Source: Bin5 sp965242905 (GTDB lineage: Bacteria > Chloroflexota > Anaerolineae > Caldilineales > Caldilineaceae). From it: 64,000 bases of DNA. The position numbers and the translations under genes are program-made. Each line of letters begins with the position of its first letter. Position 1 is the first letter of the stretch. The notes beneath the pieces are model-generated. The model was not told the DNA's origin and searched no databases. It saw nothing but the letters and a program-made list of their open reading frames with translations. Positions 25,636-35,129 of the stretch are shown piece after piece. The DNA is taken from NCBI GenBank assembly GCA_965242905.1, contig CBDETM010000002.1, forward strand, positions 1,860,001 to 1,924,000, read 5' to 3'.

Positions 25636-27012
25636 TTAACTGAGTCCTGCGCAAAGATGTTCGGCTACGTTTTCTTGCGCCACAGTCTCCTGCTCGCCGC
25701 CGATCAGGTCTTTGACTGTGACGGTACCGGCCGCCAGCTCGTTTCCGCCCAGCAGAAGGGCGACGGGGATGTTGCGCTCCTCGGCGTATCTGAACTGGCG
25801 TCCGAGGTTGTCCGGATCCGGGTAGTGGTCGACGCGCAGACCGGCCTGCCGCAGCGCGATTGCCAGCTCCACGTTGGCGGCCAGCGTCTCGCGGTCGAAA
25901 TTAGTAACCAGGACCTGGGGTTGTCCGGCAAGCTTTTGGGGGAAGAGGCCGCGTTCTTCCATGATGAGCAGGACGCGCTCCAGACCCAGGCTGAAGCCGC
26001 AGGCGGGGATGGAGCGGTTGCTGAACATGCCGATCAGGTCGTCGTAGCGTCCGCCGGCACCGCCGGAGCCGCTCAGGGTGGGGAACTCGATTTCGTAGAT
26101 TGGCCCGGTGTAGTAGCTAAGGCCGCGCGCCAGGTATGGGTCGATGCGGATGTGATCGCCGGCCGGGCCCGACGCCGTCAGCGTCATCACTTCTTTCAGT
26201 TCGGCCACGGCCTGTGCGCCGATGGCGGAGCATGCCAGCCTTTCCTCAAGCCAGCAGAGCGCTGCGTCGGTTTCCTCGGGTGCAGCGGCCATCAGTTTCA
26301 GAAGAGCTGTTGCGGCCTTCTGATCGAGGCCCCGGGTGTGTAACTCTTTTTCCACGCCGTCCAGGCCGATCTTGTCCAGCTTGTCGACGGCGACCAGGGC
26401 GTCCGACTCCAGTTCCGCGGGCACGCCGGTTACTTCCATCAGGCCGCGCAGGACGCCGCGGTGGTTGAGGCGCAGCAGGAAGCCGGCCGCATCGCACCCG
26501 TGGAAGCCGAGCTCCTGCAGGACCTGAGCGCCGGCGTTAAGGACCTCGGCTTCGACCAGTTTGCTGGAGGAGCCGACTACGTCCAGGTCGCACTGATAGA
26601 ATTCGCGGAAGCGCCCCTTAGCGGGGCGGTCGGCGCGGTAGACCGGTGCGATATGGTAGCGCTTGAAGTAACGGGGGAGCTGGTTGCTGTACTCGGCGAC
26701 GATGCGGGCCAGCGGGACGGTCAGGTCGTAGCGCAAACCGGCGTCGGCGATTTCGTCTTGGGTTGGGGTGTCGGCGAGCGCTCGTTGCAGTTTGGCGCCG
26801 CGCTTGGCGACGCGGAAGATGAGCTGGTCGCCCTCTTCGCCGTACTTACCGAGCAGGGTATCCAACCGTTCCATCACCGGGGTGTCGAGGGGTTCAAAGC
26901 CGTAGCTTTGGTAGACGCGCTCGATCACATCGATGACGTATTGGCGGCGCAGTACGTCAAGGGGCAGGAAATCGCGGGCGCCGCTGATCGGCTTGGTTTG
27001 GAATCGGGCCAC
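25636..27012 (-). CDS. hisS: Histidyl-tRNA synthetase
   Basis: 458-residue class II synthetase that charges tRNA-His. The N-terminal catalytic part has motif 1, then LRYDLTVPLARIVAEY, motif 2 (YRADRPAKGRFREFYQCDLD), the histidine-binding loop ARGLSYYTGPIYEIEF and motif 3 (GFSLGLERVL). The C-terminal anticodon domain begins near QPQVLVTNFDRETLAA. The motif 2 wording RPAKGRFREFYQCDLD is of the kind shared with eukaryotic and some bacterial branches. It starts at GTG with AGGAG eight bases upstream. The length is normal. Confidence 0.96.
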   Translation of the reverse strand: MARFQTKPISGARDFLPLDVLRRQYVIDVIERVYQSYGFEPLDTPVMERLDTLLGKYGEEGDQLIFRVAKRGAKLQRALADTPTQDEIADAGLRYDLTVPLARIVAEYSNQLPRYFKRYHIAPVYRADRPAKGRFREFYQCDLDVVGSSSKLVEAEVLNAGAQVLQELGFHGCDAAGFLLRLNHRGVLRGLMEVTGVPAELESDALVAVDKLDKIGLDGVEKELHTRGLDQKAATALLKLMAAAPEETDAALCWLEERLACSAIGAQAVAELKEVMTLTASGPAGDHIRIDPYLARGLSYYTGPIYEIEFPTLSGSGGAGGRYDDLIGMFSNRSIPACGFSLGLERVLLIMEERGLFPQKLAGQPQVLVTNFDRETLAANVELAIALRQAGLRVDHYPDPDNLGRQFRYAEERNIPVALLLGGNELAAGTVTVKDLIGGEQETVAQENVAEHLCAGLS

Positions 27013-27122
27013 TGAAGTTTCTCCTGGTAGGTTGCGCCGCCAGACTGAAGAAGCAGCGCGTTCAGCAGCATCTTACACGAAGAGATGTGGAGATAGAAAG
27101 ATTGGGGAGGAGGGGAAGATCC

Positions 27123-28343
27123 CTATTCCAGTCCGCTCTTCAGGACGTCGCGGTAGGCGGCGACGCGGTCGCGGCGTAGCGCGCGTTTGTGGCCCAGAAG
27201 CGCTTTGAAGGATTCGCTTATAATCTGCAGGCGAAATTCGAGGAGCAGATAGCGCCGCAGGAGGGCTGCCCACATGGGGCCGTGCCACTTGCTCATATAA
27301 CGCACCTTGCTGCGGTTGAAGAGGATATGGCGCCTGGCGCTGACCTGGCCGCTGCTGCGGCCCTCGGCGTGGATGACGATTGCGCCGGGGTCGTAGACGA
27401 CGCGCCAGCCGGCGCGCCTGATGCGGCGGCAGAGGTCGGTCTCTTCGCTGTACATGAAGAACTGAGGGTCAAAGCCGCCGAGAGCGGCCAGCACCTCGCC
27501 CCTCACCAGGAGGGCTGCCCCCACCAGCCAGTCTACGTCTTGGCGGGCGTCGGCCGGCCAGTCGGCGAGGTGGTAGCTGCGGGTCCATGGATTGCGGGGC
27601 CACATCTGCTCGAGCCAAGTGCTCTCGAAGAAGCCGGTGAGGCGGCCGGGGAAACGGCGGCGGCTACTTTGCAGTGCGCCGTCGGTGTAGCGCAGCTGGG
27701 GTCCGATCGCGCCGATGGTCTCGTCTTCGTTGATGCCGTTGTAGAGGGCCCACAGGCTGCCGGGCAGGAGTTCGGTGTCCGGGTTGAGGAAGTAGATGAA
27801 ACGGGCCTTGGCGGCGGGACGCGGGGACGGGTTCGTTACTGAATTGTTGTCAGATGTCCGAATTGGTGCGGCCGGGCCCTCTGCTTCGATCTGACCAGAG
27901 GCTTCCCTTTCTTCTTCCTGGGTCGGCAAGGGGTGAATCCCCATCGCTTCGAGCGCCCGGTTGTTGCCGCCGGTGAAACCCAGGTTTTCGTCGCTGAAGA
28001 TGGTCTGCACCCAGGGGAAGCGGTTTGGCAGGAGAGACGGCGTGGCGTCTTCGCTGGCGTTGTCGAGCACCACGACCTGGATGGTGGCCTCGTTGTTCGG
28101 CCCGAAGCGGCGCACTGCTGTCGAGGAGCGGGAGGCGGTCTTGCGCTCTGCTTTATCGGGGCGTCTTTCGTCTATCGGCGTGCTCTGCTGTTCGATCGAG
28201 GTAAGGCAGGCGCGCAGATGGTCCCAGACGTTCCAGGAGATAATCACGATCACCAGATCGGTCGGCGGCGGTCTTCTGTCCGCTTGCTGGAGGGTCTCGC
28301 CTCTTTGAGGCCCTGCCCGGCCGCGAAGTCGTTGAAGCATCAC
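27123..28343 (-). CDS. Glycosyltransferase family 2 (WbbL-like rhamnosyltransferase type)
   Basis: 406-residue GT-A glycosyltransferase for envelope glycans. Motifs: VIVIISWNVWDHLRACL at the start of the fold, VVVLDNASEDAT, NLGFTGGNNRALEAMG, the DxD-equivalent FLNPDTELLPG, and the acceptor-site segment GGFDPQFFMYSEETDLCRRI followed by IVIHAEGRS. Between NNRALEAMG and YFLNPD there is an extra polar stretch of about 40 residues (PTQEEEREASGQIEAEGPAA and onward) absent from typical members. The GTG start at 28343 has no good ribosome-binding site, and an ATG follows directly at 28340. It probably extends a lipid-linked glycan, in keeping with the polyprenyl diphosphate synthase next to it. Confidence 0.88.
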   Translation of the reverse strand: MMLQRLRGRAGPQRGETLQQADRRPPPTDLVIVIISWNVWDHLRACLTSIEQQSTPIDERRPDKAERKTASRSSTAVRRFGPNNEATIQVVVLDNASEDATPSLLPNRFPWVQTIFSDENLGFTGGNNRALEAMGIHPLPTQEEEREASGQIEAEGPAAPIRTSDNNSVTNPSPRPAAKARFIYFLNPDTELLPGSLWALYNGINEDETIGAIGPQLRYTDGALQSSRRRFPGRLTGFFESTWLEQMWPRNPWTRSYHLADWPADARQDVDWLVGAALLVRGEVLAALGGFDPQFFMYSEETDLCRRIRRAGWRVVYDPGAIVIHAEGRSSGQVSARRHILFNRSKVRYMSKWHGPMWAALLRRYLLLEFRLQIISESFKALLGHKRALRRDRVAAYRDVLKSGLE

Positions 28344-28421
28344 GTTCGCAGATGGATGGAGGCCGGTTGTCGGGCACAGCGCAGGGATATGCGCTGATCT
28401 CTGAATGCTGGTGGGTTCGAT

Positions 28422-29633
28422 TCAGCTGGTGCGCTGCACAACAAAGGCGCAGAGGCCCAGAAGCGATCGCAGGCAGAGGTTGTCATTGAAGGGAGCCAAG
28501 TCGTGAACCGCGTGATCGAGAAAGCCGAGGGCTTCCTGACGGGAGGCTTCGATGGCGCCGCTGGCGCGCACGGCCTGAACGATCTCCTGCACGGTTGTGG
28601 ACAGGATGTCGGGGTTGCCGGCATCGGCGCGCTCCCTGGCCTGGAGCAGCCGGGACACCACTTTTTGCGGCTGGGGCAGTTCGCGCAGATAGTAGAGGAA
28701 CGGCAACGTCAGGGTTCCCTGGCGCAGGTCACTGCCAACAGGCTTGCCCAGGGTAGCGTCGGTGCCGACAAAGTCGAGGATGTCATCCACGATCTGGAAG
28801 GCCATTCCGAACTGGTAGCCGAAGGATTTCAGCGCCTCGACCCGGTCCGGCGGCAAGCCGACCAGGACGGCGGCAGCTTCGGTGGCGGCGCTGTAGAGAC
28901 TGGCCGTCTTGGCATAAATGCGCTGGTAGTAGGCCTGGCGGTCCTGACGAAAGTCGTTGCGGTCGGAGAGCTGGCGCATTTCGCCGTCGACGATCACGCG
29001 CAGGGTATTACTGAAGATGGTGATGACGCGTACGTTGCCGGTTTCGGCGGCGAACTGGGCGGAGCGGGCAAACATATAGTCGCCGGCGAGAACTGTGGCG
29101 CCCGCGCTCCAGGAGGCGTTGAGCGTGGGCGCGTCACGACGCAAGAGCGCGCCGTCGATGACATCGTCGTGGACGAGCGTGGCGGTGTGCAGCATCTCTA
29201 CAGCCGCGGCCAAGGCGATGAGGGTTTGCGGTTGGCGGTCCTCACCCGTGAGCGCCGGCGTTCCGTCCACATGGGGGTGTGAGTTGTTGCGCTCCGGTTG
29301 GGCGTCCTGGAGCCCTGCGGTCAGCAGCGCCAGGGCAGGCCGCAACCGTTTCCCGCCCTGGCCGATCAGTTCAAGAAAGGCGTTGGCCAGGGGCGCGAAC
29401 ACATCGACGTCAACGCTCTTCATCTTCTCTTCGACCTGGGCAAGCCCCCCGCGCACCGGCGCAAGCAGCGTCGACGCATCCTGCGGCGCCAATAGCATGC
29501 GACGGAAATATCCGTACGGGATCTCTTCGATCGCGTCGAGGGCGCTTGAGCGCGGCCTCATCTGCGGCCTATCCTGCGCCAAGGGTCTCGCTTCCGTATC
29601 GGTGAGCTGTTCGATCTGGGCCTGGTCAACCAT
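28422..29633 (-). CDS. Polyprenyl diphosphate synthase
   Basis: All-alpha trans-isoprenyl diphosphate synthase that builds the long prenyl chain of menaquinone or a carrier lipid. The first aspartate-rich motif is HDDVIDGALLRR (about residue 154), the second DDILDFVG (about 284), with GGKRLRPAL for diphosphate binding and GDYMFARS between. An N-terminal extension of about 70 residues and a short acidic insert (ERNNSHPHVDGTPALTGEDR) make it longer (403 residues) than the usual 320-330. The TatD gene precedes it with a 33-base gap, so both are in one transcript. Confidence 0.92.
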   Translation of the reverse strand: MVDQAQIEQLTDTEARPLAQDRPQMRPRSSALDAIEEIPYGYFRRMLLAPQDASTLLAPVRGGLAQVEEKMKSVDVDVFAPLANAFLELIGQGGKRLRPALALLTAGLQDAQPERNNSHPHVDGTPALTGEDRQPQTLIALAAAVEMLHTATLVHDDVIDGALLRRDAPTLNASWSAGATVLAGDYMFARSAQFAAETGNVRVITIFSNTLRVIVDGEMRQLSDRNDFRQDRQAYYQRIYAKTASLYSAATEAAAVLVGLPPDRVEALKSFGYQFGMAFQIVDDILDFVGTDATLGKPVGSDLRQGTLTLPFLYYLRELPQPQKVVSRLLQARERADAGNPDILSTTVQEIVQAVRASGAIEASRQEALGFLDHAVHDLAPFNDNLCLRSLLGLCAFVVQRTS

Positions 29634-29666
29634 ACCAAAAATGTCACAAAGCCATAGAGCGGCGGA

Positions 29667-30530
29667 TTACGACGGACGGACGGCAGCGACCGCAGTTGTC
29701 TCCGGCCTCATGGTACCAGCCGGCGGTTGAAAGATCGAGAGGGCGACAGCAGTCGTACGGGCCGCTATCTCCTCAACGGGCATAGCCAGGAGCTCGGCGA
29801 GCTTCTCGGCCACCAGAGCCACATACGCGGGTTCGTTGCGTTTCCCTCGAAAGGGATGCGGCGTCAGCCAGGGAGCGTCGGTTTCGAGCATGAGGCGGTC
29901 GAGATCCAGGTGCGGCACCAGTTGGTGCAATACCCGTGCGTTCCTGAATGTAACCGGACCGCCCAAGCCGATGGCGAAGTTCCAACGGTGGGCCGCTTGC
30001 GCCAGTTCTTCGTCACCGGAGAATGCGTGCAGTACGCCCCAAAAGGTCTTCACTGCCAGTGGGGAATTGCGCGTCTGTGCGCTGGCCGCCCACTCCTGGA
30101 GGATGCGCGCCAAGTCGGTCGACGCCTCCCGGTTATGGATGATGACCGGCAGGCCCAGCTCGGCGGCCAGTTCCAGCTGCGCCCGAAATGCTTGTGCCTG
30201 CTGCTTGCGGGAGACGGTCCCCCAATGGTAGTCCAGGCCGATTTCTCCGATGGCGACAACTTTGGGATGATCGACCATTTCGCGCAACTGGATTAGTGTC
30301 CGTTCGCTGAAATCGGCGCTGCTGTTGGGGTGGATTCCCACGGCAGCGTACACTTGCGGATGCCGGTCGGCCAGATCGATGGCCTGCCGGCAGTGAAGCA
30401 GGTCGATACCGGGGTTGACGATCATGCTCACGCCGTGCGCTTGTGCGCGCTCCAGCACGGCGGCCCGGTCCGCATCGAACTGCTCCAGGTCCAGATGGCA
30501 GTGGCTGTCAACCAGCGTCGGAACGGTCAT
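29667..30530 (-). CDS. TatD family metal-dependent hydrolase / DNase
   Basis: 287-residue TIM-barrel metallohydrolase of the TatD family. Metal ligands are visible in DSHCHLDLEQF, the Glu in AIGEIGLDYHW, the His in VIIHNREA, HAFSG and the late Asp in LETDAPWLTPHPFRGKRNEP. Known relatives are 3'-5' exonucleases acting on DNA and RNA. Upstream (30531-30730) is an AT-rich patch unlike its surroundings; it must hold the promoter, but I see no clear -35/-10 pair at correct spacing. Confidence 0.93.
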   Translation of the reverse strand: MTVPTLVDSHCHLDLEQFDADRAAVLERAQAHGVSMIVNPGIDLLHCRQAIDLADRHPQVYAAVGIHPNSSADFSERTLIQLREMVDHPKVVAIGEIGLDYHWGTVSRKQQAQAFRAQLELAAELGLPVIIHNREASTDLARILQEWAASAQTRNSPLAVKTFWGVLHAFSGDEELAQAAHRWNFAIGLGGPVTFRNARVLHQLVPHLDLDRLMLETDAPWLTPHPFRGKRNEPAYVALVAEKLAELLAMPVEEIAARTTAVALSIFQPPAGTMRPETTAVAAVRPS

Positions 30531-30730
30531 GTGCGCTCAAATGGCGACATAGCAGCGCATCCGGTTTTGCGGATCCTTTGAAGGCAGACGAACATGGCTT
30601 TTTCTGGCATACGCTATTTGTTAATTTTATCACATATTATCAGTGCATAAAAGCCTATCAGAGGTCAAATTGACTGATTGTCATTAAGGGAGATTGGAGG
30701 TTGAACTCCGTCCTCTACGCAGGTTTTCGT

Positions 30731-32155
30731 CTACAGTCCCACCAGCTTTTGGCCATCGGCAAGGATCGCGGCCACCTGCTCCTTGCGGGTTGTCTCGGTG
30801 TAGATGCGGATCAGGGGCTCGGTGCCGGAAAAGCGCACCAATAGCCAGCCGCCATCTTCCATCGGGAACTTGTAGCCATCGACGGTGATGCGGTCGGTGA
30901 CGGCGATGCCGCCCAGCTTCAGCCCGCTGATATCGACATCATCGAGTCTGTGCTGGGCTGCGGCCTTCATGTCGGCGCCGGTGAGGCGGATGTCGACCCG
31001 GTCGTAGAAGTGCTCGCCGACCTTCTCGAAGAGGAGCTGAAGCAGCTCGGTCGGCTTCTTGCCTGTACGTACCATCATGTCGAGCAGGCAGAGATTGGAG
31101 AGAATGCCGTCCCTCTCGGGAACGTGGCCGCGGAAGGCATAGCCGCCGCTCTCCTCGCCGCCGATCAGCGCGTCGTGCTCCAGCATCGCCGGCGCCACAA
31201 ATTTGAAGCCGACGCCTGTCTCCACAACGGGCACGTCGTAGGCCGCGCACAGCTTATCGAGCATCGAGGTGGTGCTGAGGGTCTTGACAATGGGGCCGCG
31301 TTCGCCGCGCACCTCGAGCAGATAGTAGGCGAGCAACCCGTAGACGCGCAGCTGGTCGACGAACTGGCCGTTTTCATCGCCGAAGCCGCAGCGGTCGGCG
31401 TCACCGTCGAGGATACAGATGCAATCAGCCTCCACGGAGCGGGCGACGGCCAGGCCGGCGTCTACGTTGGGGGGAATCGGCTCAGGGCGGTCCATTTCGG
31501 GGAAGACCGGGTTGCGGTGCGCGTGGATTTCGATGACTTCGGTTTTGCCGCCGCCGAGGATTTCAGTTAACCAGCCGGCGCCGTTGCCCCACATGCTGTC
31601 GACAACGATTTTGAGGCCGGCGTCACGAATGCGCGTGACATCGATCAGGCTGGACAGGTGGGCCAGATAGGCGGCCTGCGGCTGATGACGCCGCACTTTG
31701 CCGGCGGCGAGGGCAGCGTCGAGAGAGATGCTCTTTACCCCGTCCGAGCTGGGAATGCGGGCTTCGATGGCGGCCAGTCCATCAGGCGGCACCGCGCCGC
31801 CGCTGGCGTCGCGCACTTTGAAGCCGTTGTCCTCGGGCGGATTGTGGCTGGCGGTGATGTTTACGGCGCCGGCGGCGTTGTTGTTGACGGCAGCGAAGCT
31901 GATCACCGGCGTCGGCGCGGCGCCGTCGATCAGCAGGACCTGCAGGCCGTTGGCGGCCAGTACCTCAGCCACCGCGGCTGCGAAGTGTTCACCCTGAAAG
32001 CGCTGGTCGTGGCCGACAACGACCGTTTGGGAGGCATAGCCCTCGTCCATGAGCCAGTTGGCAAAGCCTTGGGCACAGCGGCGCACATTGGCAAAGGTGT
32101 AGTCTTCGGCCATGCGTCCGCGCCAGCCATCGGTGCCAAAGCGTATTTTCGTCAT
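30731..32155 (-). CDS. Phosphoglucomutase/phosphomannomutase family protein
   Basis: 474-residue alpha-D-phosphohexomutase that interconverts sugar 1- and 6-phosphates, feeding nucleotide-sugar synthesis. The active-site serine is in NITASHNPPEDNGFKV, the metal loop is DGDADRCGFGDE, the sugar loop is GGEESGGYAFRG, and the phosphate-binding C-terminal motif is VRFSGTEPLIRIYTET. I start at the ATG at 32155 (MTKIRFGTDGWRG) because AAGGAA lies about seven bases upstream; an earlier in-frame start at 32233 would add 26 residues not found in the family. Confidence 0.94.
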   Translation of the reverse strand: MTKIRFGTDGWRGRMAEDYTFANVRRCAQGFANWLMDEGYASQTVVVGHDQRFQGEHFAAAVAEVLAANGLQVLLIDGAAPTPVISFAAVNNNAAGAVNITASHNPPEDNGFKVRDASGGAVPPDGLAAIEARIPSSDGVKSISLDAALAAGKVRRHQPQAAYLAHLSSLIDVTRIRDAGLKIVVDSMWGNGAGWLTEILGGGKTEVIEIHAHRNPVFPEMDRPEPIPPNVDAGLAVARSVEADCICILDGDADRCGFGDENGQFVDQLRVYGLLAYYLLEVRGERGPIVKTLSTTSMLDKLCAAYDVPVVETGVGFKFVAPAMLEHDALIGGEESGGYAFRGHVPERDGILSNLCLLDMMVRTGKKPTELLQLLFEKVGEHFYDRVDIRLTGADMKAAAQHRLDDVDISGLKLGGIAVTDRITVDGYKFPMEDGGWLLVRFSGTEPLIRIYTETTRKEQVAAILADGQKLVGL

Positions 32156-32323
32156 GTAGTTTCCTTCGGATCGGGAGTTTACTTCAACATTGAGGATGTG
32201 CGCGAAGCGGGAGTGCCTGCGGCCCAACGACACGGACAGCCATAGTTGCCTGATTGGTTCTTGTAAGCCTACTGCATATCAGGGGAATGGGCAAAGAAAG
32301 GGCGTTTGAAGGGTTGCCGCGGT

Positions 32324-33082
32324 CTAGTGACTCTTGCGCCCGATGAACAGACCTTCGCGCAGGTGAAAGAGCGTCTTGCCGTCCTCTCTACGGGGATGGA
32401 GGAATTCGTGCGTCTGGGGCGGGCCGTGCCAGAGGAGCGCTCGCAGGTAGGACTGCATCGCGGGGTCGTGGCGGGCGGCCCAGTCTTCGAAGACCATCTG
32501 TTTTTCGAGGATTTCATGCTGGGAGAGTTGCAGACCGACCTGCGCGTAACCCTCCAGCCACTCCTCCACGCTGAGGCAGCGCCCGTGGCTGGGATCGCGC
32601 AGTTTCTCGAAGGCGTTGACAAAATCGCCGGCTACGCCTTCCGGCACGACGTTGTCCACGACCGCGAGAATGCCGCCGGGACGCAGCACGCGCACGGATT
32701 CGCGCAGGAATGCGTCGACGTTGGGGAAGTGATGGGGGGCGATGCGGCAGGTAAGCAGGTCGAAGTGGTCTTTCGCGTAGGGCAGGTTTTCGGCGTCGGC
32801 GTGCTCGACGATCACGTTGTCGACACCGCGTTCTGCAACCTGCTCGCGGGCGACGGTCAGCATCTCTGCAGTGATGTCGGTGGCGTGCACATGGGCGACG
32901 TGGGGGGCGAAGGCAAAGGCGGTGTGGCCGGCGGCGGTGGCGATGTCCAGCACCTGCCAGTCCGACTGCGGCTCGACCAGCTCGACCAGTCGTTGCAGGC
33001 TGGCGCCCTTGGCGTGGGGCCGGCTGGTTATGTATGTCCGGGCATGGGCGCCGAACTGCTCTTGTACTGATTTCTTGTCCAT
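32324..33082 (-). CDS. Class I SAM-dependent methyltransferase (UbiE/MenG-like)
   Basis: 252-residue methyltransferase. Motif I is VLDIATAAGHTAFAFAP, with the acidic cofactor contact in VHATDITAEML; motif II is HFDLLTCRIAPHHFPN and motif III VLRPGGILAVVD. The C-terminal part (LSVEEWLEGYAQVGLQLSQH) fits the UbiE/Methyltransf_11 branch. It starts five bases after the stop of the inositol-phosphatase gene, so they form a transcript. The substrate is not readable. Confidence 0.9.
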   Translation of the reverse strand: MDKKSVQEQFGAHARTYITSRPHAKGASLQRLVELVEPQSDWQVLDIATAAGHTAFAFAPHVAHVHATDITAEMLTVAREQVAERGVDNVIVEHADAENLPYAKDHFDLLTCRIAPHHFPNVDAFLRESVRVLRPGGILAVVDNVVPEGVAGDFVNAFEKLRDPSHGRCLSVEEWLEGYAQVGLQLSQHEILEKQMVFEDWAARHDPAMQSYLRALLWHGPPQTHEFLHPRREDGKTLFHLREGLFIGRKSH

Positions 33083-33087
33083 CTGTC

Positions 33088-33969
33088 CTAGCCTTTCCGA
33101 CGGTCCTGGTCGAACTTCTCAGATCGGGCCTCTAGTATGGCGCGCAACAGCGGCTCGTGAACGCCCGGCTGACCGTTGCTGGCGATGATGCAGTGGTCGT
33201 CCAGACCGAAAGGCGCGCCTTCGTAGTTGGTGACGAGACCGCCGGCCTCGTGCACAAGGAGGACGCCGGCGGCGACATCCCACGGCTTGATCCATCCTTC
33301 CCAGTAGGCTGAGAATGCGCCGGAAGCCACATAGGTCAGGTCGGCGGAGGAGGCGCCCATGCGGCGCACGCCGCGGCAGATCGGCATGATGCGGGCGAAT
33401 TCGGCCGCGTTGTTGTCCTGGTTTTCGGCGCGGTGGTAGGGAAAGCCGGTCGTCAGCAGCGCGTCAGCCAGTGTGGATGCCCGGCTGACCTGCAGGCGCT
33501 GCTGCTCGCCGCTGCGGCGCCGCAGATAGGTACCCTGGCCGGCCTGCGCCCAGAAGAGATCGAACTGCGGCAGGATCAGCGAGAGGCCGAATATGGTCGT
33601 TTCACGGTGGATGAGAGCGATGTTGATGCCGAACCAGGGCAGGCCAGCGGCAAAGTTGATGGTGCCGTCAATCGGATCCACCAGCCAGTAGTAGTCGTCG
33701 TGGGGCCGTTCATCGCTTTCTTCGCCCCAGAAACCGAAGTTGGGTGTCAGGGCGGCCAGCCGGTCGCGAATCAGGGTCTCGCAGGCCAGATCGGCCTCGG
33801 TGACCAGGTCATTGGGAGTTGACTTGGCATGGATAGAACGCAGGCCATTCTGCTGCATTGTCAGCGCCAGTTCGCCGGCCTGACGTGCCAGTTCGAAGAG
33901 AGGTGTTTTCGCGACCGGCAATTCCTCTTCCTGGGATGAGGTTCGTTCTGTTTCCGTTACGGCGGTCAC
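33088..33969 (-). CDS. Inositol monophosphatase family protein
   Basis: 293-residue Mg-dependent sugar/inositol phosphatase (inositol monophosphatase, CysQ and histidinol-phosphatase superfamily). Motifs: TEADLACETLIRDRL, GEESDE, the metal signature WLVDPIDGTINFAAGLP, and the second signature WDVAAGVLLVHEAGG. The GTG start lies two bases after the stop of the PH-like gene, which indicates translational coupling. The substrate could be myo-inositol phosphate, histidinol phosphate or PAP. Confidence 0.92.
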   Translation of the reverse strand: MTAVTETERTSSQEEELPVAKTPLFELARQAGELALTMQQNGLRSIHAKSTPNDLVTEADLACETLIRDRLAALTPNFGFWGEESDERPHDDYYWLVDPIDGTINFAAGLPWFGINIALIHRETTIFGLSLILPQFDLFWAQAGQGTYLRRRSGEQQRLQVSRASTLADALLTTGFPYHRAENQDNNAAEFARIMPICRGVRRMGASSADLTYVASGAFSAYWEGWIKPWDVAAGVLLVHEAGGLVTNYEGAPFGLDDHCIIASNGQPGVHEPLLRAILEARSEKFDQDRRKG

Positions 33970-33971
33970 GG

Positions 33972-34574
33972 CTACATCTCCTCGCGAAAATGGAGGCCGC
34001 GCCGCTGCTTTTCCTTCATCGTGGCCTGACGGATCATCTCCCGCACCTCCATCGGATCTTTGACGTTGTTAAGCGTAAATTCAGGATGGCTGGGATCGTT
34101 GCTGGTTATCGTTACATCGCCCACATTCAATGCCCTTTCGCCCAGATGCTGGTTCACCGAGGTGTCGCGCACGCGCACCAGTTCGATTTCGTGGTAACTG
34201 CGTCCCAGCAGCCCGCGGATGAGCCGTACGCGCTGGGTGGTGAGTTCATAGCGGACGCCGATTGACAGGTAGGGGCGGCCGGACCAGAGCAGCTCCTCTT
34301 TGTCGAGGTGATCGGCGATGGCTGCCATGGGCTCTAGTGCAGGGGATGTGGCTCGAGGCTCTTCAGGGTCGCCCGATCGCGAATCGGTCTCGGCGATGGT
34401 GTGATCGGCCTCGGTTTCCATGGCATCGAGGGCTGCAAAGACGCCGTCAGCCAACGCGTTTACGATGGCCTGCAATTGGGGTTGAGGGATGGCGGAGACT
34501 TCGACGCCACTTTGGGCCAGCGACTCATAGAAGCGTGCCGTGACCACCTGGCGCACCGTTTGTTCGTTCATCAT
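33972..34574 (-). CDS. PH-like (bPH/DUF304-type) domain protein
   Basis: About 200 residues. The N-terminal half is helical and acidic (VRQVVTARFYESLAQSG, ANALADGVFAALDAME); the C-terminal half is a bacterial PH-like domain: EELLWSGRPYLSIGVRYELT, QRVRLIRGLLGRSYHEIELV, VRDTSVNQHLGERALNVGDV and HPEFTLNNVKDPMEVREMI. No membrane segment is seen, unlike most DUF304 proteins. The ATG at 34574 has GGAG nine bases upstream; a longer frame to 34697 lacks support. It leads the short operon to the phosphatase and methyltransferase. Function unknown. Confidence 0.75.
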   Translation of the reverse strand: MMNEQTVRQVVTARFYESLAQSGVEVSAIPQPQLQAIVNALADGVFAALDAMETEADHTIAETDSRSGDPEEPRATSPALEPMAAIADHLDKEELLWSGRPYLSIGVRYELTTQRVRLIRGLLGRSYHEIELVRVRDTSVNQHLGERALNVGDVTITSNDPSHPEFTLNNVKDPMEVREMIRQATMKEKQRRGLHFREEM

Positions 34575-34784
34575 GCGTTTCTCCGGCTTATCAAACCCAT
34601 TCGTATTAGTATGGGTTTCCGGCTCCTTCGGCGGCCAAATTTGTGCCCGCTGAAGGCCGGCTGCGCAAGAACGGTATGATAGTGCCTGGACAGGCATTAC
34701 GCAAAGCGTAGCCGTACCGGGCCGAGACAGACAGTGGGGCCGCCGGCGGTCTGTCTTCAGGTCTGAACGCGGTCTGTGGCGATC

Positions 34785-34804
34785 CCCCGCGCTTTGGCGG
34801 GGGC
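34785..34804 (+). other. Intergenic GC hairpin
   Basis: CCCCCGC (34785-34791) pairs with GCGGGGG (34798-34804) around the loop GCTTTG. No T run on either side, so it is not a clear terminator. It lies in the 555-base divergent gap between the PH-like gene and the MBL-like gene, most of which is otherwise without visible features apart from repeat copy C. Confidence 0.4.
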
Positions 34805-34896
34805 CCGAACTCGTGATGTAATATCGTTATGGGTTGCGGGTACGTTTCAAGAGTGTGGAACGCGGCTTAGCACAGAGCGGGATGGGGAAAGCACCG

Positions 34897-35107
34897 GCCG
34901 CCGCGCGACGCCAACGTCGAATAAGCCGCATACTGGCTGCGGCGCGAGGTTTCCCTGGGGGCGTTGCGGGGGCGGAGCCCCCGCACAAGGGAGGGCCAAA
35001 GGCCCGACCGCCCAAAAGATAAAAGATTGAGTGAAGAGGGTTGAGTAAAGAGAATACTTCGTTAACCTCGTTCAACCTCGACCACTGATTAGGGCTTAGT
35101 AGTTACG
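34897..35107 (+). repeat. Intergenic repeat core, copy C (second subfamily)
   Basis: The core at 34957-35013 has the same GCGGGGGC-GGA-GCCCCCGC hairpin (34966-34984), but the second hairpin is GGGCC-AAA-GGCCC, with a shorter loop. The flanks differ from copies A, B and E and match copy D: GCTGCGGCGCGAGGTT on the left, and a tail with ACTTCGTT and GGCTTAGTAGTTAC on the right. It lies directly upstream of the MBL-like gene, whose TTG start is 23 bases beyond. Confidence 0.7.
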
Positions 35108-35129
35108 GCATTTTTGAAAGGACAGGACT

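Noticed and set aside
28410..28430. GGGTTCGATTCAG, similar to a tRNA T-loop
   Set aside because: No acceptor, D or anticodon stems can be built around it.
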